Origin: Selenomonas sp963528755
GTDB lineage: Bacteria > Bacillota > Negativicutes > Selenomonadales > Selenomonadaceae
Assembly: GCF_963528755.1 (NCBI RefSeq)
Contig: NZ_CAURXA010000004.1
Coordinates: forward strand, 201,855-265,854
DNA: 64,000 bases
Direction of reading: 5' to 3'
The position numbers and the translations under genes are program-made. Of the stretch, positions 8,575 through 17,364 are shown in pieces; position 1 is the stretch's first letter; every line of letters begins with the position of its first letter. The notes beneath the pieces were generated by a model that saw nothing but the letters and a program-made list of their open reading frames with translations, was not told the DNA's origin and did no database searches.

Positions 8575-9013
8575 GAAGAAGACGAAAGGAAGCTGGCGCG
8601 CGGCATCAGGCATCGATTTTTAAAAGAAATCATTGACAAGCTGCAGAAGATCAAGTGGTGGAACTGGCTCGAGGAAAAAATTCTGTCCTTACTGTCGGAA
8701 CTGAAGGATGCGCGGCGCTTTGTCGATACATTTAGCGAAGACGTGAAAGAAGATGACGAGGATGCGGATCTGACGGCTTCAATGAAGGAACTGCAGTCGC
8801 AAGGCTATACGATCTGCTATTGCATTGCTGACTTTGATGTGCAGGATCGGGTCTGGCAAAGGGTGTTTGAAAATTATCTGAAAGCGTATCGTTCGGCAGA
8901 CAAGACAGCTTTGCTGTTTGGCGTACGGCAAGGACCGGAAACGGTAGCTGCCTTATGAGAAGAATGTCAGCCCAGAAGGAAACATTCATCTGATGACGGC
9001 ATGGAATCAGTGA
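8575..9013 (+). pseudogene. Degenerate remnant: CatB-like acetyltransferase tail joined to a glycosyltransferase tail
   Basis: This 520-base gap holds decayed coding sequence. A frame open from 8575 to 8958 has no ribosome site or start at its head. Its first part, GIRHRFLKEIIDKLQKIKWW, looks like the C-terminus of CatB/xenobiotic O-acetyltransferases (typically xRxRFxxExIxxLLxIKWWxW). The second part, with YTICYCIADFDVQDRVWQ, resembles a conserved glycosyltransferase-associated tail. The frame stops at 8956-8958, but a one-base shift restores YEKNVSPEGNIHLMTAWNQ up to 9013. I read this as a fusion left by deletion and then frameshifted. Family assignment of the second part is uncertain. Confidence 0.6.
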
Positions 9014-9036
9014 AAGATTTGTTTAGGAGAGAAAAA

Positions 9037-12009
9037 ATGAGTCATAAGACGAGCATCATTATTCTGAGTTACAACACATTGGACCTTCTGCAGTTCTGCA
9101 TCAAAAGCATACGCGAATATACTGAGGAAGGAACGTACGAAATCGTTGTCATCGAGAATGGCTCGAAGGACGGATCGGCCGAATGGCTCAAGGAACAGGA
9201 TGATATCAAAGGTGTTTACAACGAGGAGAATCAAGGTTTCCCCAAGGGGTGCAATCAAGGGCTTGAGATTGCGACGGGGACGGAGCTGCTGCTTCTTAAC
9301 AGCGATACTGTCGTCACGAAAAATTGGTTGAAGAATTTGCGCTGCGCCCTTTACAGCAGCCCTAAGGTCGGTGCTGTGAGCTGTGTTACGAACTGCTGCT
9401 CCAACGGCCAACAGATTGAGACAAGCTATAAAAGCATAGAGGATATGCAGGCGTTCGCCGCAGGCTACAATAAGTCGAATCCCATGCTTTGGGAGAAAAA
9501 AACAACACTTGTGGGCTTCTGCTATCTCTTCAAGAGAGAAATTTTCCATAAGATAGGCTTCCTCGATGAACAGTTTAGCCCCGGTAACTTCGAGGATGAT
9601 GATTACTCTTTGCGTATCTTGCAGCAGGGCTATGATCTGCTCGTCTGCCGCGATACTTTCATCCATCACTTTGGTCATGCGAGTTTTTCCAAAGGATATG
9701 ACGATCAGGCTGAGGTAGAAAAAGCCAAACGCTTTCAAGCTTTGAATGAACGAAACGCAGCCTTGTTTTTAAAAAAGTGGCATGTATCTGAGATGTATAA
9801 GGTTATGGATGTGGAAGAACTTCGCCGCTGCCTGCAGAATCAAGAAGGTGCAGGGAAACCGGTTTATGAGAACCATCCGTCAAAAGAAAAAAAGATCGCT
9901 GTAATCATCCGCAAAAGTCACGCGGGGCGCTGTGAAGTTTGCATGGAAGCCCTGAAAAATGTGAAGTGGCCGCAAGGATATGATGTGCAGGCGTTCATTC
10001 TGGATGCGGCAAAGCCATATGCGGCGCAGATCAACGAAATTTTGACGGAAACGGATGCCAAATACAAAGTCTACATCAATGACGAGATGTGCGTCGTTCA
10101 TCCGCAAGTGATCGAGGAGATGCTGGCGATTTTCCAAGATGAAAGCATCGGCATGGTTGGCATTCTCGGCAGTCAATCATTGCCCGTGAGCGGCAATCTC
10201 ATGGATTCACCGTATAAGCGTGGCACCGTCTATGTACCGTCGGAAGACGACTTCTCCGAGCTGCGTTTTGGAGATGCGACAGGAGAAGCTGCGGACGTTC
10301 GCGGCCTCCTGCCGTCTTTCTTTGCGACGCAGCGGGACGTTCCTTGGGACGAAGCCTACGAAAAGCAGTATTACGCTGTGCTGGATCATTGCCGCGCGAT
10401 GGAGGATGCCGGTGTGCGCGTCGTCGTTCCCTTGCCCGAAAACACCTGGTGTGCCTGCCAGATGAAAAGCATTTCCTTTGATGCTGATGAAGTTGATCGG
10501 AAAAAGTTTTTGGGAAAATACCATACATACCTCGACGGCACGGAGCCGAAGGAAATCAGCATGCTCTATGCGTGCGGCGAGGGGAGCGAGATTCCTTCAT
10601 GGCAGGATTTCTCCCATCCTGAAGGAATCGCCGTGGGCAAGGAGACGCATATCCGCAAGATGGCTTTGTGCCGTCTTGCCATGTCCAACTTCGCGGGAAA
10701 GCCACGCATCATCATCGGTGATTGTTGTGAGATCGGAGCTCGCAGCACGCTCGCGGCGGCGCAGTGCATCGAGATTGAAAACGCTGTGAGCGTGGCGGAG
10801 AATGTGCATATCAAGGATTTCGCGTACGATGACAGCGGCATCGGACTATCGCTCAAAGACTGCGAGATCATCGCAAAAGAGAGAGGCGTCCATATTGAGC
10901 GCGGCGTGCGCATTGAGGAGAACGTGTTGATCAAGGGTGCTGTGCGCATCGGGCGTGGTAGCGTCGTGCGCGCGGGAAGCTGCGTGCAGCAGGATATCCC
11001 TGCTTACTGCATCGCCGAAGGGAGTCCCGCGCGCGTCACCTTCGTTTTTTCGCCGAAATCAGGCAAGTGGCTGCCGGCAGCGGGGCCGAAGATGCTGAAG
11101 AAGCTGCTCGCAGAAAGAGAAAAGACGCCGCCGCTTCTCACCGTTGCCTTCATCACCTACAATCGCAGTAAATATTTGAAGAAGTCCCTGCCAGCTGTAT
11201 TACAGCAGATTGGCAATGATGAACTGGCGGAAGTTTTCGTCTCGGATAATGCTTCTACGGACGATACGCGGGTATTCGTTGAAAAAATGCAGAAAAAATA
11301 TAGGAATTTGCGCTACCATTGCAACGAGAAGAACGTCGGCGCGGAAGGAAACATCCATCGAGCTATCAAAGCGAGCAAAGGCGAGTATGTGCTCGTTGCG
11401 GGCGATGATGATTACTTTGTTGACGGCGCTCTTCATGTATTGCTTAGCAACATCATCCGATATCGAGGGGCCGCTCTCTTTTGCTTGGGTCATCATGCAA
11501 CGATTCCGCGCTGCGTATATACGGGAACAGGATGTCTGCAGTATATTCGCATGGTGAGCTACTTCATGGGCTGGATTACCTGCATCGTCATGCGGCGCGA
11601 GCTTTATGACCATATCCCTGAACCTCATAAGTATGATGATTCGCGTATCCCTCAAGTATATCTGCAAATGGAAATGTTGAAGCAAAATCCGGATTTTGCC
11701 GTGTTTTGTGGGGCTTTTTTTGCGGAAGGTGGCGGCGATCATACACCGAAAGGTTACAATTTCGCCGAGGTTTTCATCAAGAATTACTTCGATATATTGA
11801 CAGGGGCGGTGGACATCCCCGCAGCACAACTTTCGGCAGAAAAGAAGCACGTTTTAGAGCGATCGATTCTTCCATGGTGCAAACGGATTAAGGAGGAGCA
11901 TATCGGCTTGTCGCTCGATGGAATCTTCGATATTGTCGAGGAATATTACGGAAACGAACCATACTATGCGCAGCTTGTCGAGCTTCTCAAGGAAATCTTG
12001 AGGGAATAG
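9037..12009 (+). CDS. Modular glycosyltransferase 2: GT2 - StrF-like - hexapeptide-repeat - GT2
   Basis: 990 residues, the same four-domain order as the first copy. GT2 (about 4-230) has VIENGSKDGSAEW and LLLLNSDTVV. The StrF-like domain (about 285-500) has KYKVYINDEMCVV. The beta-helix (about 526-667) has NVHIKDFAYDD and ends AYCIAEGSPARVTFVF. The C-terminal GT2 (about 699-960) has VSDNASTDDTR and AGDDDYFVDG. The ATG at 9037 follows TAGGAGAGAAAAA. An upstream in-frame ATG at 9001 belongs to the pseudogene tail. Compared with the first copy, the N-terminal GT2 is close to identical over long stretches while the middle is more divergent, as expected if gene conversion acts on parts of the array. 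The acceptor and donor sugars are unknown. Confidence 0.88.
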   Translation: MSHKTSIIILSYNTLDLLQFCIKSIREYTEEGTYEIVVIENGSKDGSAEWLKEQDDIKGVYNEENQGFPKGCNQGLEIATGTELLLLNSDTVVTKNWLKNLRCALYSSPKVGAVSCVTNCCSNGQQIETSYKSIEDMQAFAAGYNKSNPMLWEKKTTLVGFCYLFKREIFHKIGFLDEQFSPGNFEDDDYSLRILQQGYDLLVCRDTFIHHFGHASFSKGYDDQAEVEKAKRFQALNERNAALFLKKWHVSEMYKVMDVEELRRCLQNQEGAGKPVYENHPSKEKKIAVIIRKSHAGRCEVCMEALKNVKWPQGYDVQAFILDAAKPYAAQINEILTETDAKYKVYINDEMCVVHPQVIEEMLAIFQDESIGMVGILGSQSLPVSGNLMDSPYKRGTVYVPSEDDFSELRFGDATGEAADVRGLLPSFFATQRDVPWDEAYEKQYYAVLDHCRAMEDAGVRVVVPLPENTWCACQMKSISFDADEVDRKKFLGKYHTYLDGTEPKEISMLYACGEGSEIPSWQDFSHPEGIAVGKETHIRKMALCRLAMSNFAGKPRIIIGDCCEIGARSTLAAAQCIEIENAVSVAENVHIKDFAYDDSGIGLSLKDCEIIAKERGVHIERGVRIEENVLIKGAVRIGRGSVVRAGSCVQQDIPAYCIAEGSPARVTFVFSPKSGKWLPAAGPKMLKKLLAEREKTPPLLTVAFITYNRSKYLKKSLPAVLQQIGNDELAEVFVSDNASTDDTRVFVEKMQKKYRNLRYHCNEKNVGAEGNIHRAIKASKGEYVLVAGDDDYFVDGALHVLLSNIIRYRGAALFCLGHHATIPRCVYTGTGCLQYIRMVSYFMGWITCIVMRRELYDHIPEPHKYDDSRIPQVYLQMEMLKQNPDFAVFCGAFFAEGGGDHTPKGYNFAEVFIKNYFDILTGAVDIPAAQLSAEKKHVLERSILPWCKRIKEEHIGLSLDGIFDIVEEYYGNEPYYAQLVELLKEILRE

Positions 12010-12083
12010 CGGATTGCCCTGTTATGAGCCAGCGGTGGAAGAGAGCTGCATTGACAGTGTTGATAATAAAAGGAGATGAAGAT

Positions 12084-12857
12084 TTGAAAACAGTGCTTCT
12101 GGCAGGCGGATTCGGTACGCGAATCACCGAGGAGTCGGAAAGACGACCCAAGCCCATGGTGGAGATCGGCGGTATGCCGATCCTCTGGCACATCATGAAG
12201 GGATACAGCCATTTTGGCTTCAACGATTTCATTATATGCGCGGGCTACAAACAGCATATGATCAAGGAATGGTTCGCTGACTACTTTTTGCATACGTCCG
12301 ACATCACGTTCGACTTCACGCAGGAAAACCGCATGATTGTGCACAACCAGCATACGGAGCCGTGGAAGGTTACGATCGTCGATACGGGACTCGATACCTT
12401 GACGGGTGGGCGCATCCGCCGCATTCGCAAGTATGTGGGGGATGAGACGTTCATGATGACGTACGGCGACGGCGTGGCGGATGTCGATATCGGTGAACTT
12501 GTGCGCTTTCACAAGGAGCACGGCAAGGCGGCGACACTGACGGCAATCATGCAGAAGCAGCAGAAGGGCATCTTGGACATCGGCTTTGACAACTCCGTGC
12601 ATGCCTTTCGAGAGAAGGCGATGGAGGACAGTGCGCCGATCAACGCGGGCTACATGGTGCTGGAGCCTTCCGTTTTTGAATTGATCGAGGACGATTCTAC
12701 GGTGTTCGAACAGAGGCCGTTGGAGGAGTTGGCGAAGAAAAGTGAGCTCAAGTGCTACCTGCACAGCGGCTTCTGGCAGTGCATGGATACGCTGCGTGAA
12801 AAGATTTTGCTCGAGCGTTTGTGGCAAAGCGGCAAAGCGCCTTGGAAGCTCTGGTGA
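12084..12857 (+). CDS. rfbF: Glucose-1-phosphate cytidylyltransferase
   Basis: A 257-residue nucleotidyltransferase making CDP-glucose from CTP and glucose-1-phosphate. LLAGGFGTRITEES is the nucleotide-binding loop, RPKPMVEIGGMPILWHIM the second signature and YGDGVADVD the metal-binding region. The chosen start is a TTG 8 bases after AGGAGA. It gives the family's usual N-terminus (xKTVLLAGG) and usual length. The frame remains open for 20 more codons upstream, but those have no ribosome site. It sits between glycosyltransferases 2 and 3. The next enzyme of the CDP-dideoxyhexose route, CDP-glucose 4,6-dehydratase, is not in the window. Confidence 0.92.
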   Translation: MKTVLLAGGFGTRITEESERRPKPMVEIGGMPILWHIMKGYSHFGFNDFIICAGYKQHMIKEWFADYFLHTSDITFDFTQENRMIVHNQHTEPWKVTIVDTGLDTLTGGRIRRIRKYVGDETFMMTYGDGVADVDIGELVRFHKEHGKAATLTAIMQKQQKGILDIGFDNSVHAFREKAMEDSAPINAGYMVLEPSVFELIEDDSTVFEQRPLEELAKKSELKCYLHSGFWQCMDTLREKILLERLWQSGKAPWKLW

Positions 12858-12892
12858 CTTTCAGTGATGGATGTTTGCAGGAAGGGAATGAT

Positions 12893-15037
12893 ATGAAAAA
12901 AGAAAAGCAAGTTGCATTTTTCGTACGCAAGTCGGATGAGGCGCTTTATAGCACCTGTTTGGAATCGTTGCAGGCGCTTCATCTGCCTGCGGGATATGAG
13001 GCGGAACTTTTTACGTTGGCGGCGGGAAAGCCGTATGCTGTGCAGGCGAACAAAGCATTGGCTCTTTCCGATGCCAAATACAAGATCTATATCAATGATG
13101 ACATGTGCCTTGTTCAGCCCCGGCTCTTTGGAGAATTGCTGGCAATCTTCAAGAACACCGCCGTTGGTATGGTTGGAGCATGGGGCAGTCAGTCCTTGCC
13201 TGTGGACGGCAATGTGCTGTCCTCTGTCTATAAGCGCGGCGCTGTCTATGTGCCAGCGGAAGATGGCTTCTCCGAGCTGCGCTTTGGAGATGCAACGGGA
13301 AAGGCCGCAGATGTTCGCTGCATTCTGCCGTCCTTCTTTGCGACACAATGGGACATCGCTTGGGATGAATCTTATGAAAAGCAGTATTACGCTGTGCTGG
13401 CACATTGCTGCGCCTTTGAGGAAGAGGGGCGCAGGATTGTCGTTCCCCTGCCTAAAAATATCTGGTGCGCCTATCAAGTGAAGGACATCTCCTTCGATGG
13501 ATCTGAAGTTGATCGGAAAAAGTTTTTTACGAGGTATCATTCCTATATCGACGGCACGGAGCCGAAGGGAATCAGCACACTCTATGCGTGCGGCGAGGGA
13601 AGCGAGATTCCTTCATGGAAGGAATTTTCCCATCCCGAGGGGATCGCCGTCGGCAGGGAGACGCACATCCACAAGACGGCTATGTGCCGCCTTGTCATGC
13701 CCAATTTCGCGGGAAAGCCCCGCATCATCGTTGGCGATCATTGTGAGATTGAAGCTGGCAGTACCCTTGCGGCGGTGAACCGCATCGTGCTGGAAAACAC
13801 TGTGCGTGTGGCGGAGAATGTCCATATCAAGGATTATGTGTATGATGACAGAGACATAGGACTTTCATTCAAAGATCGTGCAATCATCGCGGCAGAGAGC
13901 GGCATCCAGATCGAGCGCGGTGTGCGCATCGAAGAGAACGTGCTGATCAGGGGCGCTGTGCACATCGGCCGCGGCAGCATCGTGCGAGCGGGAAGCACGG
14001 TAGAATCGGACATTCCTGCCTATTGCATCGCCGAAGGAAGTCCTGCGCGCGTTGTCGCAGCCTTTTCTCCGAAAGTGGGGAAGTGGCTGCCTACAGCGGG
14101 GGAAAAGGCTCTGGAAAGGGTACGCGCAGAACGGGAGAAGACACCGCCGCTTCTTACCGTTGCCTTCATTACCTATAACCGCAGTGAATATTTGAAGAAG
14201 TCCCTACGATGTGTTCTGCAGCAGCTTGGCAACGACGAGCTGGCGGAAGTCCTCGTCTCGGATAATGTCTCGACGGATGACACAAAGGCGTTTGTCCAAA
14301 AGATGCAGAAAACGTACAGGAATTTGCGCTACCACTGCAACGAGGAGAATATCGGTGCGGAGGGGAACATCCATCGGGCGATTCAAGAAAGCAAGGGGGA
14401 ATATGTACTCGTTGCGGGCGATGATGATTACTTTGCCGATGGCGCACTGCTTTTCCTGCTCAGCAACATTGTCCGATATAGGGGATCGGCGCTCTTCTTT
14501 TTGGGAAACAACTTCGATTCCTACGAGGTGCAGCGAGGTTCGGGCTGCGCGGAATATATTGCAAGTGTTGGCTTCTTCGTGACGTGGATCAGCGGTATCG
14601 TCCTGCAGCGCACCTTGTACGATCTCATAGAGAATCCGCAAAAATACGATGATACGCATATACCGCAGGTATATCTGCAAATAGAGATATTGAAGCGAAA
14701 TCCGAAGTTTGTTGTATTGTATGGAACCTTCATCCTCAAAGCGTCGGGGGATCGAGCTCCGGCCGGCGTGAACTTCGCCGAGGTGTTCATCAAGCATTAC
14801 CTTGATATGCTGCAGTTTGAGGCAAAAATCCCGCAGGAATTGCTGTCTGCGGAAAAAAAGCGCTTGATGGAGAACCATGTGTATCCGTGGCTCGCTAGAA
14901 TAAGGGGAGAGCACATAGATGTCTCCCTCGACAGATTTTTTGATATTGTTGAGGCGTATTATAAGGATGAGCCGTACTATGAAGATGTTCTTGCGACGTT
15001 AAATGGAATCGTGCAGATCACCAGCAGCGAAATGTAG
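12893..15037 (+). CDS. Modular glycosyltransferase 3, short form: StrF-like - hexapeptide-repeat - GT2
   Basis: 714 residues. It begins directly at the StrF-like domain (VAFFVRKSDEALYSTCLESL, KYKIYINDDMCLV), then the beta-helix (about 246-392; NVHIKDYVYDD, AYCIAEGSPARVVAAF), then GT2 (about 419-680; VSDNVSTDDTK, AGDDDYFADG). The N-terminal GT2 of the long paralogues is missing. The truncation is clean: GAAGGGAAT precedes the ATG at 12893, so it is a proper gene rather than a fragment. It could work on a different acceptor, or with one of the long paralogues supplying the missing activity; both ideas are inference. One base change is of note: VSDNASTD of the siblings reads VSDNVSTD. Confidence 0.86.
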   Translation: MKKEKQVAFFVRKSDEALYSTCLESLQALHLPAGYEAELFTLAAGKPYAVQANKALALSDAKYKIYINDDMCLVQPRLFGELLAIFKNTAVGMVGAWGSQSLPVDGNVLSSVYKRGAVYVPAEDGFSELRFGDATGKAADVRCILPSFFATQWDIAWDESYEKQYYAVLAHCCAFEEEGRRIVVPLPKNIWCAYQVKDISFDGSEVDRKKFFTRYHSYIDGTEPKGISTLYACGEGSEIPSWKEFSHPEGIAVGRETHIHKTAMCRLVMPNFAGKPRIIVGDHCEIEAGSTLAAVNRIVLENTVRVAENVHIKDYVYDDRDIGLSFKDRAIIAAESGIQIERGVRIEENVLIRGAVHIGRGSIVRAGSTVESDIPAYCIAEGSPARVVAAFSPKVGKWLPTAGEKALERVRAEREKTPPLLTVAFITYNRSEYLKKSLRCVLQQLGNDELAEVLVSDNVSTDDTKAFVQKMQKTYRNLRYHCNEENIGAEGNIHRAIQESKGEYVLVAGDDDYFADGALLFLLSNIVRYRGSALFFLGNNFDSYEVQRGSGCAEYIASVGFFVTWISGIVLQRTLYDLIENPQKYDDTHIPQVYLQIEILKRNPKFVVLYGTFILKASGDRAPAGVNFAEVFIKHYLDMLQFEAKIPQELLSAEKKRLMENHVYPWLARIRGEHIDVSLDRFFDIVEAYYKDEPYYEDVLATLNGIVQITSSEM

Positions 15038-15054
15038 TTTTGGGGGCAGACCAT

Positions 15055-17187
15055 ATGAGGGAAAAGAAACTTGCGTTCTTTGTACGCAAGTCGGATGAAG
15101 TGTGCTACAGCGCCTGCTTGGAATCACTGCAGGCGCTTCATCTGCCCGCAGGATATGAGGCGGAACTTTTCACGCTGGCAGCGGAAAGCTCGTATGCTGC
15201 GCAGGCAAACCGAGCGTTGACGCTTTCGGATGCCAAGTACAAGATCTATATCAACGATGATGTGCGTCTTGTCCGATCGCAGTTGATCGAGGAATTGCTG
15301 ACAGTTTTCAAGGATGCCTCCATCGGTATGGTTGGAGTGCTGGGAAGTCAGTCCCTGCCTCGTGATGGCAATGTGCTGGAATCGGACTACAAGCGGGGCG
15401 TTGTCTATGTGCCGACGGGACGAGAACTGTCAGAGATGCGATTCGGAGAAGTTTCGGAAGAAGAGACAGCGGATATCCGCTTCGTTCTGCCCTCATTCTT
15501 TGCAACGCAGATGGATTTGCCGTGGGATGAAGAGTATGAAACACAATATTATGCCTTGCTGGCACAGTGCCGAAGCTTTGAGGAAATCGGAAGTCGGATC
15601 GTGACGTCCTTGGCAAAGGAGGCTTGGTGCGCCTATCAGTCACGAGATATCTCCTTCGACGCCGAAGAAGCGGATCACGCGAAGTTTTTTGCAAGATATC
15701 ATCCTTATCTGGATTCTGCGGAGACGGAGGGGACGCAGGCTGTTTTGTATGCGTGCGGCGAGGGAACGACGCTTCCCTCTTGGCGAGATTTTTCCCATCC
15801 TGAGGGCATCGTTGTCGGATGCGATACACATGTGCATCGGACGGCGAGCTGCGGCCTTGCCCTGTCGAATTTCGCCGGTCGCCCCAAGCTCCTTCTTGGT
15901 GATCATTGTACGATTGGTGCCGGCAGCACGATCACGGCGCTCTATAGCATCCGATTGGAAAACAATGTGACGGTGGCGGAGAATGTCCACATCAAGGACT
16001 ATGCTTACGATGAGACGGTGATTGGCCTTTCCCTCGAAGCGCAGATGGATTCGAGCGAGGGAGGCGGCATTCAGATTGAAAGCGGCGTGCGGATCGAGGA
16101 AGGCGTCCGGATCAAGGGCGCCGTGCAGATCGGACGCGGCAGTTTCATACGGGCGGGCAGCACCGTGTGTGGGAATATCCCTGCTTATTGCATAGCAGCG
16201 GGGAGTCCTGCACGCGTCGTCAAAGCATTTTCTTTGAAAGAACGGAAATGGCTTCCTTTGGCGAATGAACAGGTATTGGCACGACTGCTCGCAGAACGTA
16301 AGGTAGCAGCGCCGCTTCTGACGTTTGCCATCATTACGTACAACCGCTGTGAATACTTGCGGAAATCTCTGGACTGTGTTTTACGACAGTTGGGAAACGA
16401 TGATCTGGCGGAAATCCTTGTTTCGGACAATGCATCGGCAGATGATACGAAAGATTTTGTCGAAGAGATGCAAAAGACGTACAGGAATCTGCGTTACCAT
16501 CGCAACGAAATGAATGTTGGTGCGGAAGCAAACATTCACGTGGCTATCGGAAAGAGCCGTGGCGAATATGTGCTTGTTGCAGGAGATGACGATTATTTCA
16601 CCGATGGGTCTTTGCTTGCCGTACTCGGAAGGCTTCTCCAACACCGAGGGAGAGCGCTCTTTCATCTGAGAAGGGCGCATGAGCCGTATCGCGTGCATAC
16701 AGGAAGCGGAATCGCGGAGTACGTCCATATGGTTGGCTATCATATGACGTGGATTACGAGCACCATCATGCGGCGAGACATTTATGCGCGGATCAAAGAG
16801 CCGCAAAAGCATGATGCTACGCGCATCCCTCAGGTATACCTGCAAATGGAGATGCTGAAGCAGGAGCCGGACTTCGCTGTCATTGCGGCACCTTTCATGC
16901 GTTTGGGGTCAGGCGAGCATACGACGTCGGGGTTCAACTTTGTCGAAGTGTTCATCAAGAATTATTTTGATCTGCTCAAAACGGCGGGGGAGATTCCGCC
17001 GACGGTTCTGTCAGAAGAAAAAAAGAGGCTGATGGAAGAATGCATATATTTTCAATGCGAAAGAATCAAGGCGCAGCAGCTGCAGATTTCCTTGGATGGA
17101 CTTTTTGATATCGTTCGAGAGTATTATGGCAGCGAAGCGTTCTATCCGCAAGTTGCTGCAAATCTCAGACGTATCCTGCAGAAATAA
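15055..17187 (+). CDS. Modular glycosyltransferase 4, short form: StrF-like - hexapeptide-repeat - GT2
   Basis: 710 residues, the second short form, starting 18 bases after the previous stop with TGGGGGC as ribosome site. The StrF-like domain starts LAFFVRKSDEVCYSACLESL, almost the same as copy 3, so 3 and 4 probably arose by a recent duplication. The beta-helix (about 247-390) has NVHIKDYAYDE and AYCIAAGSPARVVKAF. GT2 (about 421-680) has VSDNASADDTK and AGDDDYFTDG. A TTG 15 bases upstream is an alternative start with a poorer position. It is predicted to be cytoplasmic, as for the other paralogues. Confidence 0.86.
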   Translation: MREKKLAFFVRKSDEVCYSACLESLQALHLPAGYEAELFTLAAESSYAAQANRALTLSDAKYKIYINDDVRLVRSQLIEELLTVFKDASIGMVGVLGSQSLPRDGNVLESDYKRGVVYVPTGRELSEMRFGEVSEEETADIRFVLPSFFATQMDLPWDEEYETQYYALLAQCRSFEEIGSRIVTSLAKEAWCAYQSRDISFDAEEADHAKFFARYHPYLDSAETEGTQAVLYACGEGTTLPSWRDFSHPEGIVVGCDTHVHRTASCGLALSNFAGRPKLLLGDHCTIGAGSTITALYSIRLENNVTVAENVHIKDYAYDETVIGLSLEAQMDSSEGGGIQIESGVRIEEGVRIKGAVQIGRGSFIRAGSTVCGNIPAYCIAAGSPARVVKAFSLKERKWLPLANEQVLARLLAERKVAAPLLTFAIITYNRCEYLRKSLDCVLRQLGNDDLAEILVSDNASADDTKDFVEEMQKTYRNLRYHRNEMNVGAEANIHVAIGKSRGEYVLVAGDDDYFTDGSLLAVLGRLLQHRGRALFHLRRAHEPYRVHTGSGIAEYVHMVGYHMTWITSTIMRRDIYARIKEPQKHDATRIPQVYLQMEMLKQEPDFAVIAAPFMRLGSGEHTTSGFNFVEVFIKNYFDLLKTAGEIPPTVLSEEKKRLMEECIYFQCERIKAQQLQISLDGLFDIVREYYGSEAFYPQVAANLRRILQK

Positions 17188-17364
17188 AAGGTCTGTTTTT
17201 TGTGGAGTTATGTGCTGCCGCTGCAACAAGCCTTGCAGACAGGGTGTGCTTTTGGAACAAGAAACAGATGCAGAGCGAACGACGGCCTTGAGGGGAATCG
17301 CTGCAGGAATGTCCCTTAGGCATCGGCATGTGTTTGGAAGAAGATTCGGCGGGGAGGAGAAAAC

